NCBI RefSeq assembly: GCF_001693415.1
Contig: NZ_MAKX01000001.1
Coordinates: 620,300 to 684,299, forward strand
DNA: 64,000 nucleotides
Source of the DNA: Tenacibaculum soleae
Lineage (GTDB): Bacteria; Bacteroidota; Bacteroidia; Flavobacteriales; Flavobacteriaceae
Direction of reading: 5' to 3'
Made by a program: the position numbers and the translations under genes. Position 1 is the first letter of the stretch, and every line of letters starts with the position of its first letter. Of the stretch, positions 63,687 to 64,000 are shown one piece after another. A model generated the notes under the pieces. That model worked only from the letters and a program-made list of their open reading frames with translations, was not told the origin of the DNA and ran no database searches.

Positions 63687-63762
63687 GTCAACCTGAATTT
63701 ATTTCAGATTTTCACCTTGATTCGTAAAAGTGATGCGATGCTGAAATAAATTCAGCATGACG
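63687..63762 (+). repeat. Dispersed double-hairpin repeat, family A, copy 5
   Basis: Starts GTCAACCTGAATTTATTTCAG and ends GCTGAAATAAATTCAGCATGACG, in tandem orientation with copy 4 on the other side of the HopJ gene. Confidence 0.78.
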
Positions 63763-63829
63763 TTTTTTAGTTGTTGATTTAGTTGATAGTAATTGAAATA
63801 AGAATAAATTACCAAATTCAATAAATAAG

Positions 63830-63963
63830 CCTAGCCCCGATTGTAGCGTTTGTTTGAGCTCTTTTTTACTGTCAGTTTGAGTGAATTTTGAAGTATGAAA
63901 AATTTGTATCGAAAACGGCAGTGAAAAAAGCGAGTGCGGAAAGCGGGAAATAGCTTCAAAAAG
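63830..63963 (-). repeat. Dispersed intergenic repeat, family B, long copy
   Basis: The minus strand contains, in order, GAAGCTATTTCCCGCTTTC, ACTCGCTTTTTTCACTGCC, TTTTTCATACTTCAAAATT, a short unique piece and GAGCTCAAACAAACG, TACAATCGGGGCTAG. It is the longer form of 2680-2759. Family B lies in the first and last intergenic areas of the window. Confidence 0.75.
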
Positions 63964-63967
63964 ATAA

Positions 63968-64000
63968 AAAACACCTATCATAAATTACAATAGGTGTTTT
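63968..64000. terminator. Terminator at the window edge
   Basis: AAAACACCTAT (63968-63978) pairs with ATAGGTGTTTT (63990-64000), 11 bp. The flank beyond 64000 is unseen, so the strand is uncertain. Confidence 0.6.

Larger units (their letters stand above)
63641..64000. other. Intergenic stretch to the window end
   Basis: Holds one family A repeat, one family B repeat and half of a terminator, each listed. The last gene of the window has ended at 63640; nothing else is seen. Confidence 0.55.

Noticed and set aside
63712..63981. Apparent 89-residue minus-strand gene
   Set aside because: Built from family A and family B repeat sequence; its peptide resembles that of the other repeat copy.

Overview
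The window reads as chromosome of a low-GC marine-type Flavobacteriaceae bacterium (Bacteroidota), most like Tenacibaculum or Polaribacter. That placement is inferred from protein style: a SusC/CirA-type TonB receptor with a carboxypeptidase-like leader domain, DUF4286, DUF2723, a HopJ-family protein, a fused PlsC-GNAT lipid acyltransferase and a 946-residue PolA. Promoters carry the Bacteroidota -7 box TAnnTTTG, sometimes with TTTG or TTG 17-20 nt upstream, and Shine-Dalgarno sequences are not evident. No rRNA, CRISPR array, prophage or insertion sequence was seen. The genes are mostly housekeeping, with a few accessory pockets.

Layout. 1-2.6 kb: end of the ATP synthase operon (atpH tail, atpA, atpG). 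2.8-5.5 kb: dxs and rsmI. 5.5-8.7 kb: a PadR regulator followed by four paralogous membrane proteins, with a palindromic operator at the promoter. 8.8-12 kb: a flavin/2Fe-2S reductase, a LysE-type exporter and mgtE. 12.1-15.3 kb: rsmA, a small membrane protein, DUF4286 and a TPR protein. 15.4-18.4 kb: a 47-residue small protein, serS, a Cro-like regulator and ribF. 18.6-23.4 kb: a TonB-dependent receptor and glyS. 23.5-28.3 kb: two tandem coiled-coil membrane paralogs, a methyltransferase, comF and an Ig-like lipoprotein. 28.4-33 kb: a KAP P-loop NTPase, a hypothetical gene and polA. 33.2-38.1 kb: a membrane metallophosphoesterase, a cysteine-less thioredoxin and a DUF2723 glycosyltransferase-like protein.

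38.2-39.3 kb is the most unusual part. Two identical tRNA-Gln(TTG) genes are followed by two tandem copies of a compact non-coding transcription unit. Each copy has a -7 box, two AU-rich hairpins presenting C-run loops, and an intrinsic terminator. Differences between the copies largely preserve the pairing, so I propose a duplicated small RNA.

39.3-49.4 kb: an ArsC/Spx-like protein, a DinB-like protein, a TetR regulator with a matching operator before itself and before a hotdog thioesterase, superoxide dismutase, fbp, a GNAT enzyme overlapping aspartate kinase, the ornithine/glycine-lipid-type acyltransferase, rseP and a SCO protein. 49.4-64 kb: a six-cysteine TIM-barrel-like protein, a serine hydrolase with an SdpI-like partner, sufS, a glycerophosphodiesterase, a ClC protein lacking the gating glutamate, a two-gene DUF2339 operon, aspS and a HopJ-family gene.

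Two dispersed intergenic repeat families recur: a roughly 80-bp double-hairpin element at five places, and a second element near both ends of the window.
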